A stretch of 64,000 bases of DNA from Arthrobacter russicus. Its GTDB lineage: Bacteria > Actinomycetota > Actinomycetes > Actinomycetales > Micrococcaceae. The translations under genes were made by a program, and so were the position numbers. Positions 1 to 8,624 of this stretch are shown here, in pieces. Where the stretch lies: positions 1,860,001 through 1,924,000 of the forward strand of contig NZ_JAVDQF010000001.1 in the NCBI RefSeq assembly GCF_031454135.1. Direction: 5' to 3'. The number at the start of each line of letters is the position of its first letter. Position 1 is the stretch's first letter. The notes beneath the pieces are model-generated. The model saw only the letters and a list, made by a program, of their open reading frames with translations. It was not told where the DNA came from and did not search any database.

Positions 1-710
1 TCGACCTTGGCCGCTTCATAGACCTCGGCCGGGATCATCTGCAGACCGGCCAGGATCAACAAGGCCATGAAGGGCGTGGTCTTCCAGGTGTCCGCGATGA
101 TGATCGCGAATTTCGCAGGCCATTCGGAACCGGTCCAGAGGATCGCGGTGCCGAAGGTCTTGTTGATCACACCGTCGAACGCGAACATGAAGAAGAACAG
201 CTTGGCGGTGACCGCGGTCGGAATCGCCCAGGGCACCAGGACTGCGGCCCGGAGCAGCCCGCGGCCGCGAAAGCTGCGCGCCATGATGACCGCCATCCAG
301 AAGCCGATCACGGTTTCCAAGGTCACGGTCACGATGGTGAAGAAGAAAGTGTTCCCCATGGCTTCCCAGAACTGCGCGCCCAAGGTTCCCGCGGGGCAGG
401 CCTGGGTGCCTCCGGAGGCCGCCGGGCATTGCTGGAAGAACCAAGCGATGTAATTCTGGAACCCGGCGAAGCCGCCGTCCGTGAAGAATCCGTCGGCACC
501 GATCACCGGATCGCGCTGGAAGGACATCACGACCGCACTGACCACCGGGTAACCGATGACGACGGCGATCAGCACCAGGGTCGGCACCAACAACCAGAAG
601 GCCCAGCGTCCTTGCTGTTTCTCCGGGTGCTGGCCGTCGCCCGGGCCGTTCTTGCCCCGGTTCTTCCGGCCGGCCCTCGTCTCGGGACTATCATGCAATG
701 CGGTGGACAT
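1..710 (-). CDS. Carbohydrate ABC transporter permease, MalF type (3' end beyond the window)
   Basis: This is an inner-membrane permease subunit of a sugar importer. I read 236 codons from ATG at 710, preceded by AGGAGGGG; the frame stays open to the left edge, so the C-terminus is missing. A polar, Lys/Arg-rich N-terminus is followed by a first membrane segment around WAFWLLVPTLVLIAVVIGYP, a periplasmic loop, and the start of the binding-protein-dependent transport domain (FWEAMGNTFFFTIVTVTLE, then AAVLVPWAIPTAV). The last visible stretch, LQMIPAEVYEAAKVD, is the EAA motif that contacts the ATPase. The binding protein lies 69 bp upstream on the same strand, so the two form an operon; a second permease probably follows outside the window. 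The substrate is inferred from the divergent alpha-glucosidase. Confidence 0.9.
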   Translation of the reverse strand, partial: MSTALHDSPETRAGRKNRGKNGPGDGQHPEKQQGRWAFWLLVPTLVLIAVVIGYPVVSAVVMSFQRDPVIGADGFFTDGGFAGFQNYIAWFFQQCPAASGGTQACPAGTLGAQFWEAMGNTFFFTIVTVTLETVIGFWMAVIMARSFRGRGLLRAAVLVPWAIPTAVTAKLFFFMFAFDGVINKTFGTAILWTGSEWPAKFAIIIADTWKTTPFMALLILAGLQMIPAEVYEAAKV

Positions 711-779
711 GACCCCTCCTTCTGTGCCCGTGCGTCAGCGGACAGGCGTTGATGCGCAAATTCTTCGGTTCCGAGCAGG

Positions 780-2045
780 TCATTTGACGCCCGCGGCTTC
801 CATCGACTTCTGCATGTCGATGATCGCCTGGTCGACGCTCTTCTGCCCGCGGATCGCGGCATAGGCATTCGACTGGATCGCTTTGGTCACCGCCGGGTAG
901 AACGGCGTGACCGGACGCGGGACCGCATTTTCGATCGACGTTTTCAGCACCGGCAGGTAAGGCAGCTTGGCCACCAACTCTGGGTCGTCGTACAGTTTCG
1001 CCAAAACCGGCGCATTGCTGGCCTGGGTGACATAGAACCGTTGGATTTCTTCGCTCGTGAGGAACTGCACGAAGTCCCGCGCGGTCGCCTTGTTCTTCGA
1101 GAAAACGCTGATTCCGGCGCTCGCACCGCCCAGCGACGAGGCGCCCGCTCCGCTCTGGCCCGGGAGTGCGGTCACCGCGAACTTGCCGGCGACTTTGGAG
1201 GTGGCGTCCGTGCTCGCGAGCGAATAGACATAAGGCCAGTTCCGCAGGAACAGCAGATTCCCGTCTTGGAAGGCCTGCCGCGACTGCTCTTCCTGATAGG
1301 TCACCGCCTGGACCGGGATATTGCCGTTGCGATAGGCCTCAACCAGATTGGACAGGCCGGCTTTGGCTTCCGGGGTGTTGATCGAGAGTTTGCTCTGTTC
1401 GTCCAGGATCTGCCCGCCGGCGGAGTTGATCGCCTCCGCCGCATTGACCGTCAAGCCCTCGTATTGGGCGTATTGGCCGGCGAAGCAACTCATGTTGTTG
1501 GCTTTCGCGATGGAGCACATCGACATCATCTCGGCCCAGGTTTTCGGTGGGTTGGGCACCAGGTCCGAGCGGTAGTAGAGCATTCCGCCGTCCGAGGTCA
1601 CCGGCGAGGCGAACAGCGTGTTCTGGTAGGTCGCTGCTGCCACGGTGGCCGGCAGCATCCCCGAGGTGTCGACCGCCATCGACCCGGTCAACGGCTGCAA
1701 CCAGCGCTTCGCTGCGAACTCGGCGGTCCAGACCACGTCCACCCGGACCACGTCATAGCCGGAGTTCCGGGCCTGGAAGTTGCGGACCAGATCGTCCCGT
1801 TGCTGGTCGGCTTGGTCGGTCTGCTCTTTGAGCGTGACCTTCTGCTCCGGGTACTTCGCATTCCACCGGTCGATGATCGGCTGGATCACGCCGTTGTTGT
1901 CCTTGCCCTGGACGAAAGTGATCGGCCCGCGGCCCTCCAGGTTCTGTTCCGCATAATCACTCGCCGAGGCGGATCCGCAAGCGCTCAGGCCAGCCGCGAG
2001 GACCCCGGCAACCACTAGTGGGACGACTGTCCTGGCGAACTTCAT
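780..2045 (-). CDS. Sugar ABC transporter substrate-binding lipoprotein
   Basis: Extracellular lipoprotein that captures an oligosaccharide for the permease downstream. From ATG at 2045 it has 421 residues: signal peptide MKFARTVVPLVVAGVLAAGL, lipobox LSAC with the lipidated Cys, then a family 1 solute-binding fold (ITFVQGKDNN, later SDGGMLYYRSDLVPNPPKTW, typical of trehalose/maltose binders). GAGGAG eight bases upstream supports this start over in-frame codons further 5'. It is divergent from a GH13 alpha-glucosidase, which suggests maltose, trehalose or a related alpha-glucoside as ligand; the exact sugar cannot be read from sequence. The intergenic operator at 2177-2189 is placed to control both directions. 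Confidence 0.92.
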   Translation of the reverse strand: MKFARTVVPLVVAGVLAAGLSACGSASASDYAEQNLEGRGPITFVQGKDNNGVIQPIIDRWNAKYPEQKVTLKEQTDQADQQRDDLVRNFQARNSGYDVVRVDVVWTAEFAAKRWLQPLTGSMAVDTSGMLPATVAAATYQNTLFASPVTSDGGMLYYRSDLVPNPPKTWAEMMSMCSIAKANNMSCFAGQYAQYEGLTVNAAEAINSAGGQILDEQSKLSINTPEAKAGLSNLVEAYRNGNIPVQAVTYQEEQSRQAFQDGNLLFLRNWPYVYSLASTDATSKVAGKFAVTALPGQSGAGASSLGGASAGISVFSKNKATARDFVQFLTSEEIQRFYVTQASNAPVLAKLYDDPELVAKLPYLPVLKTSIENAVPRPVTPFYPAVTKAIQSNAYAAIRGQKSVDQAIIDMQKSMEAAGVK

Positions 2046-2176
2046 GCTGATGCTCCTCATTGAGATCGTTCGAACCGGAAGCGCCGGGAACCTGTTCAAA
2101 TCCTGATCGGAACCTGACACCTGCACAGTTGAGTGGTGCCGATCATACTAGTAAGCTGCTGCAAGATAGTGCAAGC

Positions 2177-2189
2177 GTTTACGCAAATC
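2177..2189. promoter_or_regulatory. Putative LacI-family operator between SBP and alpha-glucosidase
   Basis: On the minus strand this reads GATTTGCGTAAAC, the same 13 bases found at 51497-51509 directly upstream of the LacI-family gene. It continues as GCTTGC, giving the imperfect palindrome TTGCGTAAACGCTTGC, with the central CG expected of LacI/GalR sites. It sits in the 172-bp divergent region and could repress both the uptake genes and the glucosidase. Confidence 0.65.
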
Positions 2190-2217
2190 TTCTGAAATTC
2201 TACTGAAAGGCTTTTTC

Positions 2218-3933
2218 GTGAGCCAGATCACATCCGACTCCGCTCTTGCAACCCGCAGTCGCGAATTCGATGACGACAGCGCCCCGGACCAAGCCTGGTG
2301 GCGGGATGCCGTCATCTATCAGATCTATCCGCGCTCTTTCGCGGATGCCAACGGCGACGGGATGGGCGATCTGGCCGGCGTCACCTCCCGGCTGGATTAT
2401 CTGCAGCAGCTGGGCGTGGACGCCATCTGGCTCTCCCCGTTCTACCGGTCGCCGCAGGCCGATGCCGGCTACGACGTCGCCGATTACCGGGACGTCGATC
2501 CGTTGTTCGGCAATCTCGCGGATTTCGACGAAATGCTCGCCGCAGCGCACGCCAGAGGCTTGCGCGTGATCGTCGATCTGGTACCCAACCACACCTCCGA
2601 CGAACATGAGTGGTTCGTCGAGGCGCTTGCCGCGCCGGAAGGCTCCGCGGCCCGGGAACGCTACATCTTCCGCGACGGCAAAGGCGAACACGGCGAACTC
2701 CCGCCGAACAACTGGCAATCCATTTTCGGCGGCGACGCCTGGACCCGGTTGACCCGGCCGGATGGCACTGCAGGCCAGTGGTATCTGCACCTTTTCGACA
2801 GCAAGCAACCCGACCTGAACTGGGAGAACCCCGAGGTCCACGCGGAGATGGAAGCGGTGCTGCGTTTCTGGCTGGACCGCGGGGTGGACGGTTTCCGGGT
2901 CGACGTGGCGCACGGCCTGGTCAAGGCCGAGGGCTTGCCCGACTGGTCCGGCGCAGCGGCCATGGTGGAAGGGCAGACCGAGGGCGGCGAAAAAGCGATC
3001 GCACCGTTCTTCGACCAAGAAGGCGTGCACGAGATCTACCGCGCCTGGAACAAAGTGCTCAAAGAGTACGACGGCGACCGGATGCTGGTTGCCGAGGCCT
3101 GGGTCGAACCGATCGAACGGATCGTGCGTTACATCCGCGCGGACGAGATGCAGCAGGCGTTCAATTTCGAGTTCCTGTTGGCCGGCTGGGATGCCGAACG
3201 AGTGAGCAGTGCGATCCGCAACTCGCTGGCCGCAGTCGAGGCGGTCGGTGCGCCGAGCACCTGGGTGCTCTCCAACCACGACACCGTGCGGCACACCACC
3301 CGCTTCGGGCTGAGCGACCCGACCGGCTTCCCGAAAGGCATCTCGGCCGAAGAGGAACAACCCGACGAAGCCTTGGGCTTGGCCCGGGCCTCGGCTTTGA
3401 TCAAGATGGCGCTCCCCGGCTCCAGCTACATCTACCAAGGCGATGAGCTCGGCTTGCCGGAACACACCACGTTGCCAGCCGAGGTGCGCCAGGATCCGGC
3501 ATTCGCGCGCACCGCGGGCAAGGAGACCGGCCGGGATGGCTGCCGGGTCCCGTTGCCCTGGTCCAGCCAAGGAGCCGCACTCGGTTTCATCGGCAGTTCA
3601 GCAGCCCCGGCACAGCCTTGGCTGCCGCAACCGGAGTCCTTCGCCCGCTATGCCGCCGATCTGCAGGACGGCACTCCGGGCTCGACCTTGGAGCTCTACC
3701 GGCGGATGCTCGCCCTGCGCTCGGCAGAGAAACTCGGTGCCGGCACCTTGGTATGGAACGGGCTGCACCAGCCAACCGACGGCGTGCTCAGCTTCGACAA
3801 CGGCCCGGTGACCGTCGTCGCCAACTTCGGCTCCGCCGCAGTGGAACTCCCCGCGGGGAAAACCGTGCTGCTGCGCAGCTCGGACGACGCATCGCGCACT
3901 CTGGCCCCGAACGACGCGGTCTGGCTCCGCTGA
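2218..3933 (+). CDS. GH13 alpha-glucosidase (oligo-1,6-glucosidase type)
   Basis: Cytoplasmic retaining glycosidase that frees glucose from imported alpha-glucosides. It has 571 residues, starts at GTG (AAAGG seven bases upstream) and has no signal peptide. The GH13 blocks are all present: DAVIYQIYPRSFADANGDGMGD near 30, DLVPNHTS near 120, GFRVD with nucleophile Asp about 229, AEAWVE with acid/base Glu about 293, and SNHD with the third carboxylate Asp about 355. The compact C-terminal beta domain follows. Divergent transcription from the sugar importer and the shared operator suggest substrate-induced expression. Alpha-1,4 versus alpha-1,6 versus trehalose specificity is not determined here. 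Confidence 0.95.
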   Translation: MSQITSDSALATRSREFDDDSAPDQAWWRDAVIYQIYPRSFADANGDGMGDLAGVTSRLDYLQQLGVDAIWLSPFYRSPQADAGYDVADYRDVDPLFGNLADFDEMLAAAHARGLRVIVDLVPNHTSDEHEWFVEALAAPEGSAARERYIFRDGKGEHGELPPNNWQSIFGGDAWTRLTRPDGTAGQWYLHLFDSKQPDLNWENPEVHAEMEAVLRFWLDRGVDGFRVDVAHGLVKAEGLPDWSGAAAMVEGQTEGGEKAIAPFFDQEGVHEIYRAWNKVLKEYDGDRMLVAEAWVEPIERIVRYIRADEMQQAFNFEFLLAGWDAERVSSAIRNSLAAVEAVGAPSTWVLSNHDTVRHTTRFGLSDPTGFPKGISAEEEQPDEALGLARASALIKMALPGSSYIYQGDELGLPEHTTLPAEVRQDPAFARTAGKETGRDGCRVPLPWSSQGAALGFIGSSAAPAQPWLPQPESFARYAADLQDGTPGSTLELYRRMLALRSAEKLGAGTLVWNGLHQPTDGVLSFDNGPVTVVANFGSAAVELPAGKTVLLRSSDDASRTLAPNDAVWLR

Positions 3934-3944
3934 GCCCAGACCGC
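3916..3944. terminator. Stem-loop between convergent genes
   Basis: Perfect 9-bp arms GCGGTCTGG / CCAGACCGC surround an 11-base loop that spans the glucosidase stop codon. No clear T-run follows. An alternative stem GACCGC/GCGGTC lies just downstream. Its position between convergent genes supports a terminator role. Confidence 0.5.
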
Positions 3945-3955
3945 GACCCGTGCGG

Positions 3956-4567
3956 TCAGCGGACGCGTTCGGCTTTGGTGAACCGGGTCCGGGCACCGCT
4001 GCCGATGCTCAACAGCACCGGTGTACGCTGCCCCAGAAGCTCGTCGAGCGCGGCCACCAGTCCGGAGACCTCGGCCGCCACCTTGTGCGGAGCCACGCCC
4101 TGCCGGGGCAGCACCCGCACCTTGAGGCCGGGCTGCCCCTTGACCTCGTAGGTCGTCACCGTGGCGCCGAGCAGATCGCCCCGCTCGCCGAGCGCTTGCC
4201 GCAGCAATTGCTCGGCGACGCTGCCGTTGATCGACACCAGGCCCTCGGCCTCACCGCTTTCCTCGTCGGCCGCGAGCACCGTGGTCCGGCCTTTGCCCTG
4301 ATTCGCCACCCAGGCGATCATCCCGATGATCAGCAGGACCAAGGCCACGGCTACGCCGATCCAGATCAGGCTGCTGTTCTGACCGGGCAACGAGGTATTC
4401 GCCGCAATATCGCGGAGCTGACGCACCAACGGTCCGGCCCAACCCTGCCACCAGGCAGCGAAACCGGGGATCGCGGCGAGCGCAATCGCCAGGGCTCCGG
4501 CGGCCAAAAGCACGAGCCCGAAAATGGTCAACAGGATCCGGTTGGCGACCCGGGGGGTTTCGTTCAT
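3956..4567 (-). CDS. AmaP-like alkaline shock membrane-anchor protein
   Basis: Last gene of a five-gene operon. The 203-residue product has two membrane helices (residues about 9-35 and 67-88, a VAVALVLLIIGMIAWV core) and a cytoplasmic C-terminal domain carrying GLVSINGSVAEQLLRQAL and VRVLPRQGV, which resembles the Asp23-like fold of AmaP proteins that tether Asp23 to the membrane. Its start overlaps the stop of the preceding gene (ATGA), so translation is coupled. The role in envelope or alkaline stress is inferred from family and operon. Confidence 0.75.
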   Translation of the reverse strand: MNETPRVANRILLTIFGLVLLAAGALAIALAAIPGFAAWWQGWAGPLVRQLRDIAANTSLPGQNSSLIWIGVAVALVLLIIGMIAWVANQGKGRTTVLAADEESGEAEGLVSINGSVAEQLLRQALGERGDLLGATVTTYEVKGQPGLKVRVLPRQGVAPHKVAAEVSGLVAALDELLGQRTPVLLSIGSGARTRFTKAERVR

Positions 4568-5196
4568 ACTCCGATCACCCCCGCAACGGCAATGTTGACC
4601 CGAACTTGTGGCAGCGGGTTGGGGGCCATGGCTTGGAGTTCCTGCTCGATCGCGGTCTTGATTGCGTCGTGGTCCAGCGGCACCCCCGACGTCGGCCGGA
4701 GGTTGACCACTACCGCGCGCTTGGACACGACGACCACGACCTGCTCCTGGGTCACCCCGGCGGCCAGCCGGGCGCGGCGCGCCAGTGCCGAAGCGATCAC
4801 CTCGTCGTCCACCACGACTGCGATCCGGGGATCGGCCAAAGTGTGCCTGGCGCGCCGGCTTTTGAAGACGCCATTGCAGAAGAAAATCAACCCCAGCAGC
4901 AGCAGGACCGCACCGATGACGCCGAGCAAGAGCGGATTAAGGCCTTGCGGCAGCTGCGCGAGCCGGTCGAGCGCCGTTTGCGGATCGATCAGCCAGGCGG
5001 GCTGATTGGCAATCCGCAAGCCGGTTTCGAGCAAGGCGTAAATGGCCAATACGGTCACGATGAAGGCGGCTATGCCGGAGAGGATCGCCCGCGAGGAAGA
5101 CAACTCCCGGCGCACTACCCGGTCCATATCCAGGCCCGATGCCGGCTGGGCCGGCGGCTCCGCGCGGAACGGCTCCAGAACGTCCGTGGAACTCAT
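4564..5196 (-). CDS. DUF6286-type membrane protein of the Asp23 operon
   Basis: A 210-residue protein with two transmembrane segments (about 36-58 and 92-112) separated by an extracytoplasmic loop, then a cytoplasmic tail containing DDEVIASALARRARLAAGV. Proteins of this build accompany Asp23 and AmaP genes in actinobacteria; no biochemical function is established that I know of. It overlaps both neighbours by four bases (ATGA junctions), so it is one translationally coupled unit. Assignment to DUF6286 is by resemblance and could be refined by a profile search. Confidence 0.65.
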   Translation of the reverse strand: MSSTDVLEPFRAEPPAQPASGLDMDRVVRRELSSSRAILSGIAAFIVTVLAIYALLETGLRIANQPAWLIDPQTALDRLAQLPQGLNPLLLGVIGAVLLLLGLIFFCNGVFKSRRARHTLADPRIAVVVDDEVIASALARRARLAAGVTQEQVVVVVSKRAVVVNLRPTSGVPLDHDAIKTAIEQELQAMAPNPLPQVRVNIAVAGVIGV

Positions 5197-5612
5197 CCGA
5201 GCCCTCCCTTGTGCTGTTGCCGCACTCCGGTGATCCGGATGTCCACTTTGCTGATCTGCGATCCGGTCAGATACCCGACCTGGTCCAGAACCCCTTTTTT
5301 CGCCGCGATGGTCCGCTGCCAGATCGAACCGCCGAAGCGGCCCACCCGGCCCGCATCGCCGAGCACCGAGGACAAACCGGGGACCCGGATCGGCGTGGCC
5401 AGGGCGATCGCCAGCTGGCCGGCGTCATCGGAGAAACTGACCCGCACCTCGGATGGCTGAACGCCGAAAGTCTCCGCTGCTGCCGCTTGCGCGACGCTGG
5501 TCAACGCCTGGGTGCTGATCCGGTTGTGCCCGGCGAGTTCCGGACTTTCCGACGTCGGGCTCTGCCCTGCCGGATCGGCGGCGGAACCGGCCCGCTCACG
5601 GGTGCCGCTCAT
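5193..5612 (-). CDS. Uncharacterised soluble protein of the Asp23 operon
   Basis: A 139-residue protein without signal or membrane segment. After a polar, disordered N-terminus (residues 1-30) comes ISTQALTSVAQAAAAETFGV and a beta-rich part (VRVSFSDDAGQLAIALATPI), compatible with an Asp23-like alpha/beta fold. It sits between the DUF2273-type gene and the DUF6286-type gene with four-base overlaps at both ends. I do not recognise a defined function; location suggests it joins the same envelope-associated assembly. Confidence 0.6.
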   Translation of the reverse strand: MSGTRERAGSAADPAGQSPTSESPELAGHNRISTQALTSVAQAAAAETFGVQPSEVRVSFSDDAGQLAIALATPIRVPGLSSVLGDAGRVGRFGGSIWQRTIAAKKGVLDQVGYLTGSQISKVDIRITGVRQQHKGGLG

Positions 5613-5800
5613 GACGAGGAGCGCCGTCCGGTCAGCGCGTCCAGGACCCCGCGCAGATCAAGTTTGCCTTCGGCGGCCCGGCCCAGGACTGCGCCGACCG
5701 CCATGAACAGGATCGCGACCAAAAACCCCCAGAACCCGAAGGCGAACGCCATGAAGGCCAAGAAAGCCCCTGCGCCAATGCCGATCACGGTGTAATTCAT
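5609..5800 (-). CDS. Small DUF2273-like membrane protein
   Basis: A 63-residue protein starting MNYTVIGIGAGAFLAFMAFA, with two closely spaced helices covering residues 4-42 and a short basic tail. GGGGAG just upstream and an ATGA overlap with the asp23-like gene fix the start at 5800; longer in-frame reading upstream runs through the coding frame of that gene and is not credible. DUF2273 proteins are small companions of Asp23 in Firmicutes and Actinobacteria, perhaps part of its membrane anchor. Confidence 0.7.
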   Translation of the reverse strand: MNYTVIGIGAGAFLAFMAFAFGFWGFLVAILFMAVGAVLGRAAEGKLDLRGVLDALTGRRSSS

Positions 5801-6291
5801 GCTGACTCCCCACTGGGTTGGTGCTGCTCGGGACTCGAAGCTTTGCTGCCACGGTTGGCTAGCTCGGGCGTTTTGGCTTTGACCGGAGCCTTTGCGGCCT
5901 CGGCCCATCCGATATGCACGTCATTGACCTCGACGTTCACTTCGATGACATGCAGCCCGACCAGCTCCTGGACCGAGCGGTACACCTCGGCCCGGACCCG
6001 GTTGGCCACATCCTGCAACGGGCTTCCGTACTCGGCCACCAGATCGACGTCGACGGCGACCTGGGTCTCGCCGACCTCGACGCGGATCCCCTGCGACAAA
6101 TCGGCCGCGCCGACTACTTCACGGATCGCGCCGATCGCCCTGGTCGAACCGGACCCCAGCGCATAGACCCCGGGCACACCACGTGCTGCGATGCCGGCGA
6201 CTTTTGCCACCGCGGAATCCGAGATCACGGTCCGTCCGGCGGCCGCGGGCGGCATCCCGGTGCCGGGCCGTTCCGTTACTGGGTCACTCAC
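5797..6291 (-). CDS. Asp23/Gls24 family envelope stress protein
   Basis: First gene of the operon; 164 residues. The Asp23/Gls24 domain (about 20-125) shows ISDSAVAKVAGIAARGVPGV, then VEVGETQVAVDVDLVAEYG and the closing VIEVNVEVNDVHI. The C-terminal 35 residues are Lys/Pro/Ser-rich and probably flexible. In Staphylococcus, Asp23 is a membrane-associated cell-envelope homeostasis protein held by AmaP; that pairing is reproduced here with three small partners. The function in this organism is inferred. Confidence 0.88.
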   Translation of the reverse strand: MSDPVTERPGTGMPPAAAGRTVISDSAVAKVAGIAARGVPGVYALGSGSTRAIGAIREVVGAADLSQGIRVEVGETQVAVDVDLVAEYGSPLQDVANRVRAEVYRSVQELVGLHVIEVNVEVNDVHIGWAEAAKAPVKAKTPELANRGSKASSPEQHQPSGESA

Positions 6292-6388
6292 CGGGCCTCC
6301 TCAAGCAGCTGGACTCATTACTCGACTTTACCTCCAACCCTACTGCGCGGGCGGGTCCGGATCGGCGAGTTCAGCGGCGAGGCTCAGA

Positions 6389-6895
6389 TCATTTCGGCAG
6401 AGTGCACTTTTCCGAGATCCAACTGCCGATGGCCTGCATCTCGTTGCGCCAAGCACCGGCATCGAAATTGGACGGATCGGCCGCGAAGTTGGCGCTGACC
6501 TGCTGCAATGCCGCCAGATGCGACTTGAGCTCATCCGGGACCTTCGCCAACAGGCCTTCGAGCGTTTCATCGGCCTTGCCCAAATCCCCGCCGCCAAGTG
6601 CGGAGAATGGCACCAGGGTCAGCGTCGCAGTGGCAGATTCCACCGCGATGCAGGCGTCGCCGCCGGGCCCCAGGAATCCGCCGGCACCGGCCAGGCCGGA
6701 GCTGCCCGGCGGGGATTCCACTCCGGATTCCCTGGGCTCCTGATCCGGGGACCGAACCGATCCGGCGTCCGGACCCGACGCAGCAGAAGGGCCCGCCCCC
6801 GGCACGAAATTCTGCAGGCAACCGGTCAAGCCGAGGCTGCTGACCGCAAGGAGGACGAGCAGTGCCTGCTTGGCCTTGGGAGCAATCGAGTTCAT
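6389..6895 (-). CDS. Small secreted lipoprotein (paralogue of 8625-9179)
   Basis: A 168-residue lipoprotein: signal MNSIAPKAKQALLVLLAVSS, lipobox LTGC with Cys at about 26, a Pro/Gly/Ser-rich linker (30-75), and a helical C-terminal half containing DACIAVESATATLTLVPFSA and ending near ISEKC. The C-terminal half matches the lipoprotein at 8625-9179 in layout (ATxxM/TLxLVPF, helical spacer, IxxWxSxxC end), so the two are paralogues. I do not recognise a named family. Confidence 0.7.
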   Translation of the reverse strand: MNSIAPKAKQALLVLLAVSSLGLTGCLQNFVPGAGPSAASGPDAGSVRSPDQEPRESGVESPPGSSGLAGAGGFLGPGGDACIAVESATATLTLVPFSALGGGDLGKADETLEGLLAKVPDELKSHLAALQQVSANFAADPSNFDAGAWRNEMQAIGSWISEKCTLPK

Positions 6896-7045
6896 GGTGG
6901 CTCAGTCCTTCAAAATCGCGGATTCGGCATAACCGTGCGGAAATCAGCCTAGAAACCGCGGCGCCCTGCGGAACAGGGCAGCCCGGGCTGTCAACCGGGC
7001 AAGGTCCGGGGGACAATAGGGCAACTGGATCTTTGAGGGGGCATC

Positions 7046-7276
7046 ATGAGCAGCGGACCATTCGGCAGCAGTTTCAATGCATTGGATTCGATCTTCAACC
7101 CCGGCCGGGCGCATCAGATGGCGGAGGAAGTCCGGCAGCAGGTCTTGCCGGTCACGGTCGACTCGCCGGACCACGGGAACCGGCAGCGGGTCTCGATCGA
7201 CCTGGACACTGGGATCGCCGTCGTGCGTCCCGCACCGTGGCGACCGGTCAAGCTACCCGAGGACGCGGACGAATAG
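7046..7276 (+). CDS. Small conserved protein (DUF6191-like)
   Basis: A 76-residue soluble protein with a good ribosome binding site (GAGGGGG). It contains NALDSIFNPGRAHQMAEEVR and ends with an acidic VKLPEDADE after DLDTGIAVVRP. The [FL]xxIFNPGR and GxxVVRP pattern resembles the short DUF6191 proteins of actinobacteria. Function unknown. It converges with the fabF-like gene only 16 bp away. Confidence 0.6.
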   Translation: MSSGPFGSSFNALDSIFNPGRAHQMAEEVRQQVLPVTVDSPDHGNRQRVSIDLDTGIAVVRPAPWRPVKLPEDADE

Positions 7277-7292
7277 CGGCGCCCGGCCCGGC

Positions 7293-8507
7293 TCAGTCGC
7301 GGCGGAACACCAAGGTCGCGTTGTGCCCGCCGAAGCCGAAGGCGTTGACTACCGCCACCCGGCTCTGCACCTGCCGGAGCGAGGTCACCACATCGGCGTC
7401 GATCTCCGGATCCAAACGGTCGAGGTTGGTCGTCGGCGGAATCACGCCGTCCCGCATCGCGCACAGCACAGCCACCGAGCTGAGCGCGCCTGAAGCGCCC
7501 AACAAGTGCCCGGTCATCGATTTCGTCGAGGTCACCGGGACCGCCTTGCCGATCGATTCGGCAAGCGCGATGATTTCGTTCTGATCGCCGAGCGGCGTCG
7601 AAGTGGCATGCGCATGGATGAAGCCGACGTCCTGCGCGTCGACCCCGGCGGAGCGCAGCGCCGCCGAAATCGTCCGCGCCTGATTCTGCGGATCTGCAGC
7701 AACGATGTCCAGCGCATCTGAGGTGACCATGGCGCCATCGACGAAGCCATGGACCGTCGCCCCGCGGGCTTTGGCGAAGGCCTCGCGCTCCAAGACCAGC
7801 ATCGCCGCGCCTTCGCCGAGTACGAAGCCGTCGCGATCCGCGTCGAACGGCCGTGAGGCGGCGGCGGGATCGTCATTGCGTTTGGACATCGCCCGCATCT
7901 GGGCGAAGGCGGCGACGGTGAGCGGTGCGATGCAGGCTTCCGCGCCGCCGACCAGGACGACGTCGGCTGAGCCGGCCAGAATCATCTCCCGGCCCAGCGC
8001 GATCGCTTCGGAACCGGAGGCGCAGGCACTCACCGTGGTCCGTGCCCCCGCCTTGGCCCCGATGTCCATGGACAACCAGGCCGCAGAGCCATTGGACATC
8101 AGCATGGTCACGGTGTGCGGCGAGACCCGTCGGGGGCCGGACTCCAGGCGGACGTGTTCCTGTTCGAGCGTCGTGGTCAAGCCGCCGATCCCGGTGCCGA
8201 CCACGACGGCCAGCCGGAAGGGGTCGACCTCCGGCTCGCCCGCATCGGCCCAGGCCTCACGCCCGGCCAACAACGCGAACTGTTCCACCCGGTCCAACCG
8301 GCGCTGTTCCCGTACCGAGAGCCGGTCCTCGAAACCTGCCGGCACCGTACCGCCGATCTGCACCGGAAGGCCGGCCGCCCAAGCTTCGGGCAGCCGGCTC
8401 ACTCCGGGCAGCCCCGCCGCCATGCCTTGCCACATCTGCGCCACCGACCCGCCTTGCGGGGTGATCGCGCCGAGTCCAGTGATTGCCACCCGCTCTTGAG
8501 CTGCCAT
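7293..8507 (-). CDS. fabF: Beta-ketoacyl-ACP synthase II
   Basis: Condensing enzyme of type II fatty acid synthesis: it joins malonyl-ACP to acyl-ACP with decarboxylation. It has 404 residues from ATG at 8507, chosen because AAAGG lies eight bases upstream, whereas a GTG two codons earlier is too close. Catalytic residues are intact: Cys about 162 in VSACASGSEA, His in HAHATSTPLGD, His in STKSMTGHLLGASG, and the Gly-rich end NAFGFGGHNA. It stands alone, without fabD, fabH or acpP next to it, so it may be a second or dedicated KAS II. It is not obviously part of the cluster at 13 kb. Confidence 0.92.
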   Translation of the reverse strand: MAAQERVAITGLGAITPQGGSVAQMWQGMAAGLPGVSRLPEAWAAGLPVQIGGTVPAGFEDRLSVREQRRLDRVEQFALLAGREAWADAGEPEVDPFRLAVVVGTGIGGLTTTLEQEHVRLESGPRRVSPHTVTMLMSNGSAAWLSMDIGAKAGARTTVSACASGSEAIALGREMILAGSADVVLVGGAEACIAPLTVAAFAQMRAMSKRNDDPAAASRPFDADRDGFVLGEGAAMLVLEREAFAKARGATVHGFVDGAMVTSDALDIVAADPQNQARTISAALRSAGVDAQDVGFIHAHATSTPLGDQNEIIALAESIGKAVPVTSTKSMTGHLLGASGALSSVAVLCAMRDGVIPPTTNLDRLDPEIDADVVTSLRQVQSRVAVVNAFGFGGHNATLVFRRD

Positions 8508-8624
8508 TTCCACAGCCTTTCACGCGCAGCCCACGATGGCGGGCAGCCAGGGCGACAAGATTTCACCCGGTAATTTTGTCTGGACCACCCAATCGGCCCC
8601 GGGAACTCGGCCCGGGAACCCGGC